Shown here in pieces: positions 10,906 through 62,411 of a stretch of DNA of 64,000 bases. Numbering within the stretch: the stretch's first letter is position 1; each line of letters starts with the position of its first letter. Source of the DNA: Diadema setosum (Eukaryota; Echinodermata; Echinoidea; Diadematoida; Diadematidae); assembly GCF_964275005.1 (NCBI RefSeq), contig NC_092685.1, forward strand, positions 16,114,203 to 16,178,202. The letters are read 5' to 3'. The position numbers were made by a program, and so were the translations under genes. The notes beneath the pieces were generated by a model. The model was not told the DNA's origin, searched no databases, and worked only from the letters and a program-made list of their open reading frames with translations.

Positions 10906-13435
10906 TGTCGCCGGTGTCTTATAAGACGCATGACTGTCACAGTAACGTGAACTGATCTATGAAAACTATAAGACAACCAAGGTCGAAAATTCCATAGACC
11001 CTCCAAAAATCCATTAAGTATTGGTTTTGTTGGCTCTCATTTCTTATTGGAACCAATAAAAACTCCGTCCAGAAGTTCATCAGTGTATTGTTTACCTGCC
11101 TATATAAACACGATCAAAATGCGAAGTGAAAACCCATAGACTTCAAACCATGCAACAGGATGTCAATCGGTAAGCCTATGTCTTATTGGTCCTACTGGTT
11201 TGCTGCTTTCTGCTGGTTTCAATGAATCCATGAAACCAACAGGGTGTTCAGTTAGTCCTGTGGTTTCGGTTGGCTTTACTGGTGTCTGTTGGTTTCCTAT
11301 TGGAACCAATAAAAGCTAACCTACGTAATTTATCATTAAGACATTCGTGCCTCATTTATATTAAAGAACACAAATTTGAATTTATTTGCACTTTGTTTCT
11401 GTACATTGCAGTTGATATATAGTCTGAAAAAGGAAAATCAAATTTTCTTATCACAACATTGAAAATTTGTTCAAAATTGGATTGAAAATAAGAAAGTCAT
11501 GACATTTTTAAGTTTCGCTTAATATGTCAGGAAACAGTTCTTGAACAGCCAAAATAAATTCAAATTGTGAAGTGATGATGTCATATGATACGTAACCGGG
11601 ATACCCTCACAACTTGCCATATGATAGGCCAAGTTTTTACAGAATATGTTTGACATTTCCAGTGTGTCATTCAAATGCAGCTACGCCCCAGTCTCAAATC
11701 CTGATACATATTGTAAATGATGAATATTCTGAAGTTGTTCAACCAGGAGTAACAACATCATGTTTTGTACTTTACAGAAACGCCTGAATTTTCGTCATTT
11801 TTTTTTTTTTTTTAGTAGGCCCCTACATGATCAATGGAAAATTGTGAGGTGATGACATCATCTGACATCATCAGTTCACTCATTTGCATATTCATGCCAA
11901 CCGTTCTGCAGAATTTAGCGAAACTTCACAAAATCATACTTCTCATATTTTTACCCAGTTCACAGATCTAATTTTCAGTCTTGTATTCGTTAGCTTTAAC
12001 TTTTTCTTATCAGATTAACTTATAACTGTACTGGAAATCCCCCCCCCCTCTTTTTTTTTTTAGGAAGCCATATAGGCTATATGACAATAGTTGCAGAAGC
12101 ACGTGGATTCTTGTACTTCATTTTCCGGCCCTTTTTTCCCTCGGTGGTATGGCTGAGGGCACACTCGCACTGCAGTCAGTCTCCCCCCCCCCCCCCCCCC
12201 CTCCAACCAGTGCGGTGGATGATATCTTGTCACGCATTTTCTTTTGTGACAGTCCTGTTTTTTCTGCGTGGCAAAGATCCGTCGCAAGAGCCTCTCGCTT
12301 TATCTGTTTATTCGCTAATCTGTTGTCACGTTTGTTGCGTAAAATTCACATTCGATTTTTGCTCATCTTGCTTCACTAATCTATGGTTGCTTGCTTGCTT
12401 GCTGGTTTTCAACAGGGATCCTCCACCTCATACTGATTGTTGTTAAATATGTCTGCCATTTTGCTCTAATTTCTTCCCCTTTTTTGTCTTCTTTCCGTCT
12501 TTTCGTTCAGTTTCCTCTTGTTTGTTTGTTTCTTTCTTTCTTTTTCTTTCTTTTTTTGCTTGGTTGGAAGCTAAAACTACTGCCAATATCTTTCCGCGAC
12601 ACAAAATTCTTCATCAAAATGACGGCTGCGATTTCTAGATCTATATCAACGCAACCTCTGAGTTATAATAGTAATAAATAGGCTGTGTATACTTCAAAAT
12701 ATTGCCGCCTACAGATCCTGTGCTGCCACCCTCTGGGCGGATGTCTCTCGATTGAAAGCTCCCCTGTCACTGTTTACTGTGATCCCGATTGAGGATAAGA
12801 TAAATTCTTGTCCGACAGACAATGCCGTTGCTATGCAACCGGACGGTCTGACACTTATTAGCGCGTGTAAGTAAATTAATGGTGTTGTATGAGTACACCA
12901 TCGACACGCTTCAAGGAGCTTCAAACACCACGCTTCGAGATCACGAAAACGAGACCCTCGTGTGGCCAGTGTATACATGTACAATAGTGTATGGCCAAGG
13001 AGCTACACTAGTGAACTAGCACCTCCTTGGTATGGCGTATTCACGTACTGCAAAGGAACACCGTTAGTGGTAATTGGGTTCGTGCACGTTTTTAAGGGGT
13101 GTTTAGAAGCAACGGTGAAGCGTAAGTAATGGAGAAAGAATGCAAAAGATCAATAAATTGGAGAAAATCTAGCTTTACTTTTACACTTTCAAGTATTAAA
13201 TTGTCATTTTAATGAATAAAACTGCAAATTATGACAACAATTCATATTGTACATCGGAATGAAAATTACATCTACCCCAACACATATTGAACTAGGTCTA
13301 AGTCAGGAAAAAGGTCATGTTGGGTCGTCACCCAGGCATGCCGTACACAAACGTATTGTCAAAATAGTCGTTTTGTCAAGTTAGTATATTTCAAAGTTGC
13401 CTGTAATCACAATTCTTATAAATTTGCCATTAAGA

Positions 13436-15174
13436 ATGGCAGCAGAACCCAGCGAACAACCCGTCTTATTGACAGAAGGTAGTTTCGCGCAGGATGATAC
13501 TGAAAAACAGGAGAAATCGTCAGCCAGCCAGCAACTGGAAAGCAGCGAACAGGCAGAGAGTTCCTTCGCCGATCCTCCCCAGCCTCGCCCGCGTGGTGCA
13601 GCGTTCTACCCACCACCACCTGCTTCAGAGGAGAACTCTCGTCCCGTAACAGCTCCCGAACAAAGCATATCAGACGTGGAGCGGTCTGTCATGGGAGCAC
13701 TATCAGCGAGTCAGAGCCCCTTACTCGATGGAAATGCCGATGGAGACGAACTGGGCGACGACGCTTTAGAAACACTCAGCCAGAAACTGGCGAATGTACC
13801 CTCCGAAGCAGGCGACGAAAAGGAGGAGGAGTACGTCGCGCCTCCCGAAGACCCGTACATGCGAGCCGTCAATTACATGGAGAGACATAAAGTTATGCAG
13901 ATATTCCAGGTAGTTTGACAGTCAGTCATGTGGCGAAGTTGTTTGTTTGTTTTTTAATGGTGGTGGTGTTATAAGTTTGTACGTGGGCTCAACAGTCTTG
14001 TCAAGTTTTAATAACTTTTATATCAGTGGAAAATTGAGCAAAGAAAATGGGATTCCATCAGGATAATGTCAATGCATGATTAAAAAGTATGAGGCTGCTG
14101 GTGGGTGTGTTCAAATGCTTCAGGGAATCAAGACAGGGAGACCATCCAAATGAGATAGTGTTGACAGTGTGGACATGCATGTAGGATGTAGGGCTGCATG
14201 CTGTGCTAGCTCCCATAACCAGGGCATTTTGTTGAAGTAATACTTAGTGACTAGTGTAGTGATGAGTGATGTGCCTGGTAATAATGATAACATCACATTC
14301 ATGTAGAATAGTCGTGCTTCTGCTGGCATCTATACATTCAGGATTCCACAGCCTTTCCATGAGAAAAGAAGCGTGCATATTGAAACATTGACGCAAAAGC
14401 AGTCACTGTACTGCTATCTAGTTGAAATATAAGGGTACTAGAACCGCCCAAGGACATTTTGCTATAAGATCTAAAAACTGTCAGAATATTTTCATAATTA
14501 TCATTGTAATGATGCAAATTGTAATTGTATTCATATACAGGTGCACCTTAAACTGTACAACTTTTAACATCTCAAATTATGTAATTGCTGAAAATGATAT
14601 CATGAGGAAACTGCATGACCTATTGCAAACCCATTAGAGGCAGGTGAAAGTTGTAGCTGCTTACAACTTTTTTCTTCTTTTTTTTAACCAGGCACAAATA
14701 CTGTACGAGCTGAAATTTTCGCGGTGGTTTTATTTTCGCGTATTTCGCGAATCGCCTTTGAATCGTGAAAATAACAACACGCGAAAATAGCAATGCGCAA
14801 ATAACTAAGTTCAGTTAGACCCTCGCAACCGCAAAATTAACAACACGCGAAAATGTCCTCGAAGGACCAATTCGTGAAAATATCTGTACGCGAAAATTTC
14901 AGCTCGTACAGTATGTTGTGTCATGCCAATGAATAAAAGCCATGAAATGCACCAACCACACCACCCATAGCAAATTGGTTCATAAATTGTTTGTGGAAGA
15001 TTTGTAGTGCAATATCTGCCTTTGCATCTGTTCTCTCTGCAGAAACTGACGGCTGAAATAGTTTACCACAGACCGCCTGATCCTCTTGAGCATATGCTGA
15101 CAGAGCTGGCAAAAATGAAGAAGGAGAGGGATGCAAGAATAGACGACATCGTATCAGCAGCATCCTCAAAGTAG
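13436..15174 (+). CDS. RIIa/DPY-30-type docking-domain protein, TEX55-like
   Basis: Two exons, 13436-13909 and 15043-15174, join in phase 0 (CAG then GTAGTT; acceptor TTCTCTCTGCAG) to encode 201 residues. I chose the ATG at 13436 because it has A at -3 and G at +4; nothing upstream in frame is an ATG. Residues 1-138 are acidic, rich in Ser, Pro, Glu and Gln, and look disordered. Residues 139-181 form the recognisable part: DPYMRAVNYMERHKVMQIFQ, then KLTAEIVYHRPPDPLEHML. This is the helix-turn-helix pattern of RIIa-like dimerization-docking domains, with the usual RPxDP turn; the splice junction falls inside it. Such domains bind AKAP-type helices and occur in cilium and sperm-flagellum proteins. 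The TEX55 assignment rests on this motif alone. The gene converges with EML6. Confidence 0.75.
14699..14914. mobile_element. TTTTCGCG-type MITE in the docking-domain gene intron
   Basis: Terminal inverted repeats: ACTGTACGAGCTGAAATTTT at the left and AAAATTTCAGCTCGTACAGT at the right. The inside is rich in CGCGAAAAT and its complement TTTTCGCG. Related elements lie at 17211-17406, 40162-40382, 41036-41265 and 43508-43741. Confidence 0.85.
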
Positions 15175-15256
15175 CTGTAGGCTACTCGATTCTGAGAGAC
15201 ATTGATATGTTCAGCACGGGGAGACAAGATTCTGGATAGGTGATATCCACACATCT

Positions 15257-15406
15257 GGGGGTGTTTCATCAATATAGTCAGCGCTGACAAGTTGTCAGCA
15301 CTGACTATTTCAGTAAAATCCTCGGTTTTGATTGGCTGAGACTCTCTTGTCACTTACTGTTACTATGGTGATTGTCAGCGCTGACAACTTTCGTGAAACG
15401 GTGCCC
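15257..15406. mobile_element. ~150-bp MITE with GGGxxTTTCAT termini, in the 3' UTR
   Basis: The left end GGGGGTGTTTCATCAA pairs with the right end TTTCGTGAAACGGTGCCC. Inside are GTCAGCGCTGACAA palindromes at both sides and the motif GATTGGCTGA. A similarly built element lies at 20332-20462. It probably forms part of the docking-domain gene's 3' UTR. Confidence 0.65.
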
Positions 15407-15778
15407 TGATGTATGGAAAGATTGAAAACAGAAAATCATGACTTCAAATCACTTGGATAGACGATGGTACAAATGATGTGTGTATTGAGCTGATATTTTG
15501 GGATGACTATTATTTTGAAGCATGCTTCAAACAGTGTGCAGAGCAGTGGTATAACATTCTTCATGTCCCGTTTTGATATCAGTGGGTTTCTATGTTTCTG
15601 GGTCAGTATTTGGCCTTCATGTGTTCATTGCTCTTTTTTTGAGTGTGCATGGACAGTATTTTGTTGTTATGTTTTAACAGTTTAATACTCAGTAGAGTCA
15701 AGGCTAAATACAATATACATGTACACCAGTATACATGTATGTAATGCATTACCAAGTATGCATCTATTGAAAGAGATA

Positions 15779-16116
15779 CAGTGCACTCCCGTATAACAAT
15801 ATTTCGCATACAGTGAAGTAAAATTCAGGTCCCAAAATTATCATCTATACATCTTTATACACTGCCTTTTTCCGCTATAACAGAATGTTGATATTTTAAT
15901 GAAAGAAATCTGCCGGTCCCCAGGACTTCGTTAAATGGGAGTTGCCTGTACGGCGGTCTCACATTATAACAAAGTCCTCTGGATTGGCAGTTTTCTTGTT
16001 ATATCCGAACAGTTATGTACATAAAGATGTGTACATAATTATTTTTGGAACTGAATTTTTACTTCGTTGTAACAGGAATTTCTTATAACCGTGTTCTTTA
16101 TAACGGGAGTGCACTG
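15779..16116. mobile_element. pogo/Tigger-like MITE, TA-flanked
   Basis: The ends read CAGTGCACTCCCGTATAAC on the left and GTTATAAAGAACACGG in reverse on the right, with the right terminus ATAACGGGAGTGCACTG. Both are bounded by TA. Inside are many TATAAC/GTTATA motifs. The CAGTG start, the TA flank and the TATAACGG motif match the 1.86 kb element at 32911-34771. Confidence 0.75.
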
Positions 16117-16206
16117 TATATCAGCAAGAACACTACAGCAGTATTATTTCATAGTTTCTAAAGACCATAACAGATATAAGGTGTATACACCATGTGTTGA
16201 TCATGA

Positions 16207-16411
16207 AATAAAATGGCAGATGGATCGTGGATCCGTTTCTAAAATATTTGTATGACCACAAGTAATCAGATAGACAAAGGGGTGCATACAATTCCATGTG
16301 GTTTAATGCTATCATGTTATCATTGTCTTTTACATGAATTATTGTTTATTTTAATGCATTTTGGTCAGTACATTTATCTCTTGTTTGGCATTATATCATG
16401 AATTTAATAAA
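16207..16411 (+). promoter_or_regulatory. Candidate polyadenylation signals of the docking-domain gene
   Basis: AATAAA occurs at 16207-16212 and 16406-16411, about 1.0 and 1.2 kb after the stop codon. Either could end the transcript; nothing in the sequence decides between them. Confidence 0.4.
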
Positions 16412-17210
16412 ATGTTAGAATAAAGGAATACCGGTACACTTTAAATGTTTTCAGAAGCAATTAGCCTTCATCTGTCCTGATTACTCAGATATGGTACAGC
16501 TGTACCATTGATAGTGTGGTGAAAGCCAGTCAGCCTAGTCATATTTGAATATGCTGAACAGTTTCTACACAACCATTTGCCAGATACACACCATGATGTT
16601 TGTTACTTTGCAGATGTACAAAAAGAGCAGTAGTTATTGGAAATGCGTGTATTCACAATTTCTGAAATGCTTCATAACAGTATTAACCTCTGCATGTCTG
16701 CGCTATATACTTGTACGTGATCATATTTACAACTGTGCGATGTTGGCATTATAATTTTGTTTTTCTTTTTCGCTTATATCCAAAAACAGAAAGATGAAAA
16801 AGATGTGTGATTCATTTAAAAAACTTTAATCATGATGTGAAATGTGAACAAACTGTAGCCCATATTCCATCACAAAGTGACAGTGATAACATACATACAT
16901 ATGCAGTTGTACGTGTGTATTTCAGGTCACATTTTTGTGCTTTAAACACATGTGACAGATGACTATAAAGACCCACTAGTCTCTTGAGCCGCAAGGAAAT
17001 GTTTTGAGGAAATGGGAGTATACAAGAAAATCTTGCCTTTTTATTTTGCACCATTTATTATCTTCAGTTAACCCCAGCTGCCACGCTGTACATTACCCTG
17101 TACTTTTGTGCTTCGAACTGTAGGACTACTGGCTTTGCCATGTCTTGTCAAAGTTACAGTGGAATTTCAAGATTACATGTAAAACACTATTTTGTCCAGT
17201 ACATTTTATT

Positions 17211-17406
17211 ACTGTAAAACCTGAAATTTTTTAATGCATTTCAATTTTGCGAGTGCCAAAAGATTCAGGAGATTAAAATGCACGTGAAAGTTGTCGTCTA
17301 CACTATATGCATTGAATGCCAGTAGCAACTTGCGATAATTTTATGCAGCAAAAAAGGCAGTTGGCTCCAATTCACGAAAATTTGCAAAATTATTTCTGGT
17401 TTTACA
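17211..17406. mobile_element. TTTTCGCG-type MITE, diverged copy
   Basis: Starts ACTGTAAAACCTGAAATTTT and ends with ATTTCTGGTTTTAC. The internal stretch AAAATGCACGTGAAAGTT and the following GAATGCCAGT match the element at 41036-41265, so the two are copies of one subfamily. The CGCG cores have mutated here. Confidence 0.65.
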
Positions 17407-18290
17407 ATACTCCGTGTCAGGGATCCTGACAGGTTGTCTATGATACTTTACTTATGTGTTGAATTGACATTTTATACAGTATATTGCAGTTTATACTCGG
17501 TTATGTATGAAATTTCCAAAGAAGTTGACCATGTCACTTTTCACCCTATTATCCAACAGATTTAGCCCTGAATGTACTCTCTATAACAAGACTATTCATG
17601 CTTTGTTCAGACATCAAGTTGGACGAGTGTATGCTAAATGAAATGCGTCAATACATATACTACGTGAGCAATGACATCTAAACTGAACCTGACCTTCAAT
17701 TTCTAATCTTAAACATTGGTACACACATCTTCCACTTTAATCAGCAAACTTGAACGTATGCTCCACAGTACCAAATGTTATGAAATTCTAATGGATGCCC
17801 CTTGAGAAGACATCAAAAATGTGGAACAGTTGGACATCCTCCACCCCTTTCGTGGTGTGGAGACATTAAAATGGAATAAGTCTCATACAAATGAAGATAT
17901 CTGCCACTATTTGTTGTTTAGGCAATCTCACCCAACAGACACAATGCTACTGTCTTCCTTTGCTTTGACTACATGAATTACAAGTATAAAGGTTCAGTGA
18001 ATTTTATGGTTTTCTCAAAATGTAACATGGCTTTGAATTTGAGGTATGCATGTACATGTATGGGTGTGTGAAAATAAAAGGTCAGTAAATGTATATTAAA
18101 GATGCAGTAAATGCAATTCAGGCTCTCTTTGTGGAAGTCTTGTAGTTTTTAGATACAATACATGTAGTAAACATTGATGTGTAATGTTTGTTAGCAAAAG
18201 CAATGCGCATTGTACATTTGACATGAGCCTCTTAGGTCAGCCACTTTCTATTCTCTTTCTAGAATTTCTTGTGTGTTTGTGTGTTTGTGA

Positions 18291-18334
<44 letters not shown>

Positions 18335-20165
18335 TTCAGAGAACAAGGTGGAAAGTCAAGCAGTCTATCAACCCAAACATGAGAATCCAGCAAACACATA
18401 CATTTTATCAAAAGTGGTCTTTAATAACAAAATATGTCAAAATTGCCATCAGCGTCTTTATAATCCTGGGGATGACGACAGATATTTGAATTTCATCATT
18501 GCATTATTTCTGAATTCATTAAAAAAAGAATGAACATAATAAAAAGACATTTTGTGGCATACATGTGGTATAATTTCATACGCTGGTCATTCTCAATACA
18601 TGTACAATTTCATCTCATCCACTATATTCATCACCTAAAAGGGCACAGGGGTATCAGCTGATACTAGAGCAAAATGATTTGTTCGATAATCATTTGTAGC
18701 GTAATATTCATGAAAGGAAACTAAATGACCCAATACAGCTGTCTCCGCCAAAAAAAAAAAAGAAAAAAAAAGTTTCAATCAATTGCCTTCAGTATGCCAA
18801 CCTAACTGTACTGTTTCACAGCTCTTTGATATCGCACAAATTACAGTTCGTAATTGAGTGTCAATGCAGAGTTGCGGCACTTGCTGTGGAAAGTACTCTG
18901 ATCTGAAACTTACATTTACTGGCATCTCATCAGATCTGATGAGTATGTTGATACAATGTACATGTAGCCTAGTGCAGGCAATACATGAGCCAAGTCTACA
19001 CATACATTTGTTGTCCGTGACAAAGAAATCAATACAGGTGAAACTACTGATCTATGACAATGTAACTACAGGTTGTCTCCCACCCTCAGTCTCTGCCCTG
19101 CCATGAAAAAAAAGAAGAAGAAGAAGAAGAAGAAGAAGAAAAAAAAAAGAGGCAACAATGGATATGAACAGTGCAGTGGAGACAAACAAGACAGTCACCC
19201 ATTCACAGATGTTCATGACAGTTACGGTTAGTAGGTCTACACAATACCATTATTGATTTACAGTTTGTCCACTCAACAAGAGCCCCCGACGCACAAGGCT
19301 CTGTTTTGTGCAGTAATAACATTGCTAAGTCACTAATTTCAAGCACTGATCTTGGTTGTATTTGTGCATTAGTAAAGGGCAGGGGGTGGAGCAACAACAA
19401 ATACATCCAATGCAAGACAGCACAATAGGGCATGTGATGGGTGATCACTGTTTTCAATCTCATAAGAATGAACATAGATGCCACAAATTCAACTAATGCA
19501 ACATAAGCCTGTTGATTTGAAAGAATGTGGAGTACAGTACAACAAAAAATTTATGTTGGCAAAATGGGGTAAAAAAAAAAAAACAGCTTTGAAATGGCTT
19601 TTAAAGTTGATGCTGGAACAGTTGCTATTCCTTATAAGGTGGAATGCCGAGAATTGCAAGATTATTTTGAACATTTCAGTCACAGTGCATAGTCTGAATG
19701 TGTAGTACAAACACTCCTACATCATTCAAAACTGCAGCACAAAAAATACTGTAGATATTTACCAAACTACATGTACTAATGGACATTTCCCAGACATCTA
19801 TATATCTCTACTCTTCATTCTTCATCACATGAACATTAAAAGCTGAACGATTGCTTCTTTTTTTTTACACTGATATACATACAATCCCTCACAAAATTTA
19901 TGGACAAATGAATCATCTTGCAAGCATAGTCTAATATGCTTTCATACATGTGGATATTTTGAACCTACCAGCTACTACATGTACTGTGGTAATGCTATTC
20001 ACTAATGACACAAAGCAGCCATATTTTTTTTTTTCAAGAGAACATTTTGAACTATCATCCTAGAGCTATAAAACTAGAATTTACAATATATGACAGAACT
20101 ACTACATTTCCCTTGAATATACTTTAAAGAATTTATACACATATGATAGAATTTTTTGTACAATA

Positions 20166-20483
20166 CAGTCAACCTTTGCTTAAGTCGACCTCACACAAGT
20201 AAAAAGCTTGACTAAGTGGAAGAAAAATTCTACCCTGAATGGATGTAAACGCGTTAATTCTATTGTGTATAAAGTTAAAATAAACCTAAGTCGGAGGATT
20301 TTCTCTAGTACCTGTGGATCTGGGGGGCATTTCATGAAGCATTTTGTCCGACAAAGTTGTCCGACATATTTTGCTCCCAGCCAATCAGATGCAAGGATTC
20401 CAGTAGCTTGTAACAGTTTGTCAGAAAAATATCCGACCAAAATGCTTCATGAAATGCCCCCCTGACTTAGGCAAGGTTGACTG
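20166..20483. mobile_element. TA-flanked MITE with CAGTCAACC ends, split by a second MITE
   Basis: The left end is CAGTCAACCTTTGCTTAAGTC and the right end GACTTAGGCAAGGTTGACTG in the opposite sense, bounded by TA. The centre is occupied by another inverted-repeat element (20332-20462). A shorter relative with the same ends is at 21174-21333. Confidence 0.75.
20332..20462. mobile_element. 131-bp nested MITE with GGGGCATTTCATGAAGC ends
   Basis: GCATTTCATGAAGCATTTTG at the left is mirrored by AAAATGCTTCATGAAATGC at the right. The inside contains CAGCCAATCAGATG, the complement of the GATTGGCTG motif shared with the MITE at 15257-15406. It lies entirely inside the element at 20166-20483. Confidence 0.8.
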
Positions 20484-21173
20484 TAAGCTAATGGTATGCG
20501 AAAAGAGCTGAAACTGCTCCAGAGACATCATTCATTTCTTCAGGTGACACAAGAACATTCATTTGCTGAAGTCAAAGAGCTAGTGTACATTAATACTAGT
20601 GCACAGCATACGATAACTATCAACATGTTCAAGTCAAAGTTACGGCTAGCCCTATTTACAAAATCTCTGTTCTTCAGTAATAGCACTGGAGTGCATTCAG
20701 CCATGGACATTACAGAAAAGCCACAAAGGACACCAAGGTTAAAACTACATCTTTGGGTAAACCATCAGAAAACTGGCATTTCTTGAAGGACCTCTGTCGA
20801 ACACCTCATTTCACTAGTCCGATATATTGTTAATTATGTATAAAGCACTTTGAACCCTTTGGAAAAGATGCTACCGGTATACAAATGCAACAATGTACAC
20901 GTGTATGTATGTATGTATGTGTGTATGTATGCATGTTGACCGACTTCTGACAGTATGTGCATTATAGTGAGCACAGCTTCTACAGAATGTTGCTTCCAAA
21001 ATATCATATAGATATATGGAGCACCTCCCGCAAGGCACACCCGCTGGTAAGAGAATGAAAGGCTTCGTCTTACATTTAGTGACGGAGAACAGTCAGGACT
21101 TGGCCTAGTACTTGGTTCCCTGGGAAGCCAACTGAATGATAGGTTGGTTGATCATTGATAATATCATGGCATA

Positions 21174-21333
21174 CAGTCAACTCCGTGCAAGTCGGCACGT
21201 AATGTTGAATAATTGGCCAAGTCGATTCACAGCCTTATGTGTATCATTCCTCCATACACACATAAGCCGAATATCGCCTAAGTTGATGTGATTTCCTCAG
21301 TCCCATCACAATTGATTTATGCAGAGTTGACTG
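21174..21333. mobile_element. 160-bp TA-flanked MITE with CAGTCAACTC ends
   Basis: The left end CAGTCAACTCCGTGCAAGTC and right end GCAGAGTTGACTG are imperfect inverted repeats bounded by TA. It belongs to the same family as 20166-20483 but lacks the nested insertion. Confidence 0.65.
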
Positions 21334-23927
21334 TACTATTCAACTGATTCTTCACTGTCGTGTCATTACAAGCGCTCAATGTAAAATCACATCAACTAAA
21401 ATCTGTTACAAAGTGCCTGTGAGACAATTATCATCAGCCTGGACTTCATTTAATTTCATTACATTTTCCATCTGAGAAATTGACTGGACAGCCCATATTC
21501 AGCTACACTATTTGGTCCATCCACAAAAATAAGAGCATATTCTGAATATTCACAGTAGATGCATTTGAACTGTAAAACGGAGCTCAACAAAGATCAGGAA
21601 AGAGTTTGCAAACAGAATTAATCATTTACTACAAAAGACAATATGGGTGTCAACTGATGTAACACCGTCTACACACAAAAATACAGAAAAAGAATATGTA
21701 AAATCCTCATGACAGGCAAAAATAATTGTGCATTGTTAGCCTACTTTTGCAGGTGTAAAAATGGCTGTCTAAAATGTAAACAGTGCTAGAATTATTGAAT
21801 ATGCAGACACAGAAAAGAAAGATTCAGGTACATAAAAAGGGAAAGCTCACGGTCAGATAGAATGCACAAAAGATGTTTCAATGATGTTTCTTTAAAAACA
21901 ACTAGAAATGCTGATTATCTCCTGAAAAAATACATGTTCATTGATTCAACTGATACAAAATGCAACAAAAATGAATACAGTGATAAAAGTCCCTATTTGT
22001 GATTGAACAAATGAGAAGTAGTGAAAAATGCTGTCTTACAAACTTGAAACATTCTTTTTAGCATTACCATATAATCAGTCTAAGAGCAAATACTATTTAT
22101 ACAGTTGCAAAGCTGAAAGTATTCAAGTTCATTTGCACTTCTACAAATGCAGCAGAACTTTGATCATTGTGACAGACAATGTTACATGTAAAACAGAATC
22201 AGAATCAGCACTGGCAGAGTTTTATTTCAGATAAACTTAAAATAATAATGTACACTGATTTCACCAAACTGAACACAGTACCGGCTGAACAGTTGCGCAA
22301 TTCATTAAACCACCAAAGTTCACATCATTTCCCTATGGTGAAAGAAAAAAAAAACAACAACAACAACATCAACACCATACCAAACAATCAACTGAGAATC
22401 AATTTCAACAGATGTCCAGTTTTGCACGAGTTGAAAAACTCCCCTCTGTCCAAATGGAGTCACCCCAAACTAAGTAGACTGTGTATGGCGATATAATGTC
22501 CAACTTCACGAGAAAAAAATGTTGCCAGGACAATGATGCCCCGCTTTAAAATATACAAAAAAAGAATGCTTTGTAATAGATATGAGATGGCTTTTGATAC
22601 TGCATGCCTGAAAGTATATATACATCCCTTGTCATGAGAGTTGATCAACTTGCTCTTCTAGAATGGAAGACATGTGATAAGAAAGAGATAAAAATAAGAG
22701 CAAAAATAAAGAGTTTGGACAAGTAAAACCCCTACACGATTTCCAAGACTCTGATTAAGAAGAATCCCTGATTTTAGTGTCTCACATGATTAAAATGATT
22801 CTAAGTGTTCATTCAGGGACACACAAGAGCATTCAAGAGCTTCTTCAATGCCATGACAGACAGATACATCTAAAAAAAAAAAAGAAATAATAGGCTATAT
22901 CAACCTCCATATATTCAAGAGCACGAAGAGGAAACCATCAAAATGCTATTCCTCCCCTAATATTCTTCCAGCAAATCTCAATTTCCAAGATCGTTCCATG
23001 ATTACATTCAATACAGTTGCAAGCCATATCTAAAAGAAAAAGTGCTTGAACTTAATGAGGGGAAATGCAACTTTATAGCACAGAACGTTGATCAACTTTG
23101 TCCTCGCTCTGACATATAATGGTGATCCGTGGCAAACTGATGGGAGTAACTTTAGCCAGGTGGCGCATAATTGACTTCGAATCGTTCTCCGTCCATTCAC
23201 CACTTCCAAGTACTATTTGGCAAATTACTGCACAAGATCTGCTTCCATTACTGCTACAATGGCATTCAGTTGCAGTGATATTCTGCAAAAGTGATTTCAG
23301 AAGTGTGTACATGACGCTATAGTAGTCTTGTTTGGTTTGAACCCACGAGATCTATATATGCAAAACTGGTCACACATATCTCTGTTCTATAGTGTGACGT
23401 GGGGGGGGGGGGGTATGCAATACGACATTACCCCTCTGAGAAGCATATCCAGAACAAAAGAAGGGAGCCCGTAAACAATACGCATGATTTCAGTCAAACA
23501 AATAGTACATGTCTTAGCCTACAAATTAATACTACTATAATTTCGCATAACCCTGGACCATGCCAAGCGCTGCTTTTTCACTGGTTATTTGGCACCATAG
23601 CAATTTTATATTAACACAGTAAGCGACCAATGCATCAAGTAAAACGCTTCCATTTAGAGGGCAGTAGTGACATTCTAAATAAAAAATGACAACAATGATA
23701 ACTTAATCAAAACAAGAGCGAGAAAAAAAGAGAGAGAAATGACAAATGATGAGTGAACTGTGACATCCTGAACATGGAACAAATGCTTTTTGGTCCCTGG
23801 CTTGCCATGGCTTTGCAGGTCAAAGTTGAAATGATGAAGACGTACAACCAAAGACTGGAAACTCTAGACTGGTTGCGTGTACCCTGCAGCCGAAGAGTGT
23901 AGGTCAGAGCTGGGTCATGATGTAGTC

Positions 23928-62287
<38,360 letters not shown>

Positions 62288-62411
62288 TCATATACTGTGA
62301 ACAACCATCTTTGCTTCAGTTAGCCCTCTTCATGCAATCCAAGTATTCCCAATCTCTTCCTCTGGACACATGATCATTTAACAGACAGAAGAGTCTGAAG
62401 ATCACTTTTTG

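Larger units (their letters stand above)
8680..13435. other. Intergenic, repeat-rich, upstream of the docking-domain gene
   Basis: Apart from one TIR-like candidate exon (about 9676-9926) I see no gene. The stretch holds an AT run near 9601-9620, a long (TG)n array, related TGATGTCAT/GATGACATCATC motifs at about 11560-11600 and 11840-11870, and two copies of TATTGGAACCAATAAAA (about 11046 and 11299) around a TTGGTTTC-rich segment. It also has C, T and (CTTT) runs at 12036-12060, 12182-12201 and 12525-12560. The promoter of the plus-strand gene probably lies close to 13000-13435, but no TATA or initiator element is convincing. Confidence 0.5.
16412..23927 (-). other. EML6 3' UTR and convergent intergenic region
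   Basis: No coding exon is recognisable on either strand. The part next to 23927 must be EML6 3' UTR because the stop codon is at 23928-23930. Minus-strand AATAAA signals are scattered; one at 22221-22226 is about 1.7 kb after the stop, and others lie near 17040-17060 and 16345. The transcript end cannot be fixed. The region holds several small transposons (17211, 20166, 20332, 21174), a (GAA)n run at about 19108-19150 and a (TG)n run at about 18293-18332. Confidence 0.45.

Noticed and set aside
12081..12446. 121-codon plus-strand frame with a poly-Pro stretch
   Set aside because: It crosses a poly-C run in repeat-rich intergenic DNA and shows no domain.
20180..20786. Several 80-96 codon frames
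   Set aside because: The first two lie in nested MITEs and the third has no conserved motif or splice support.
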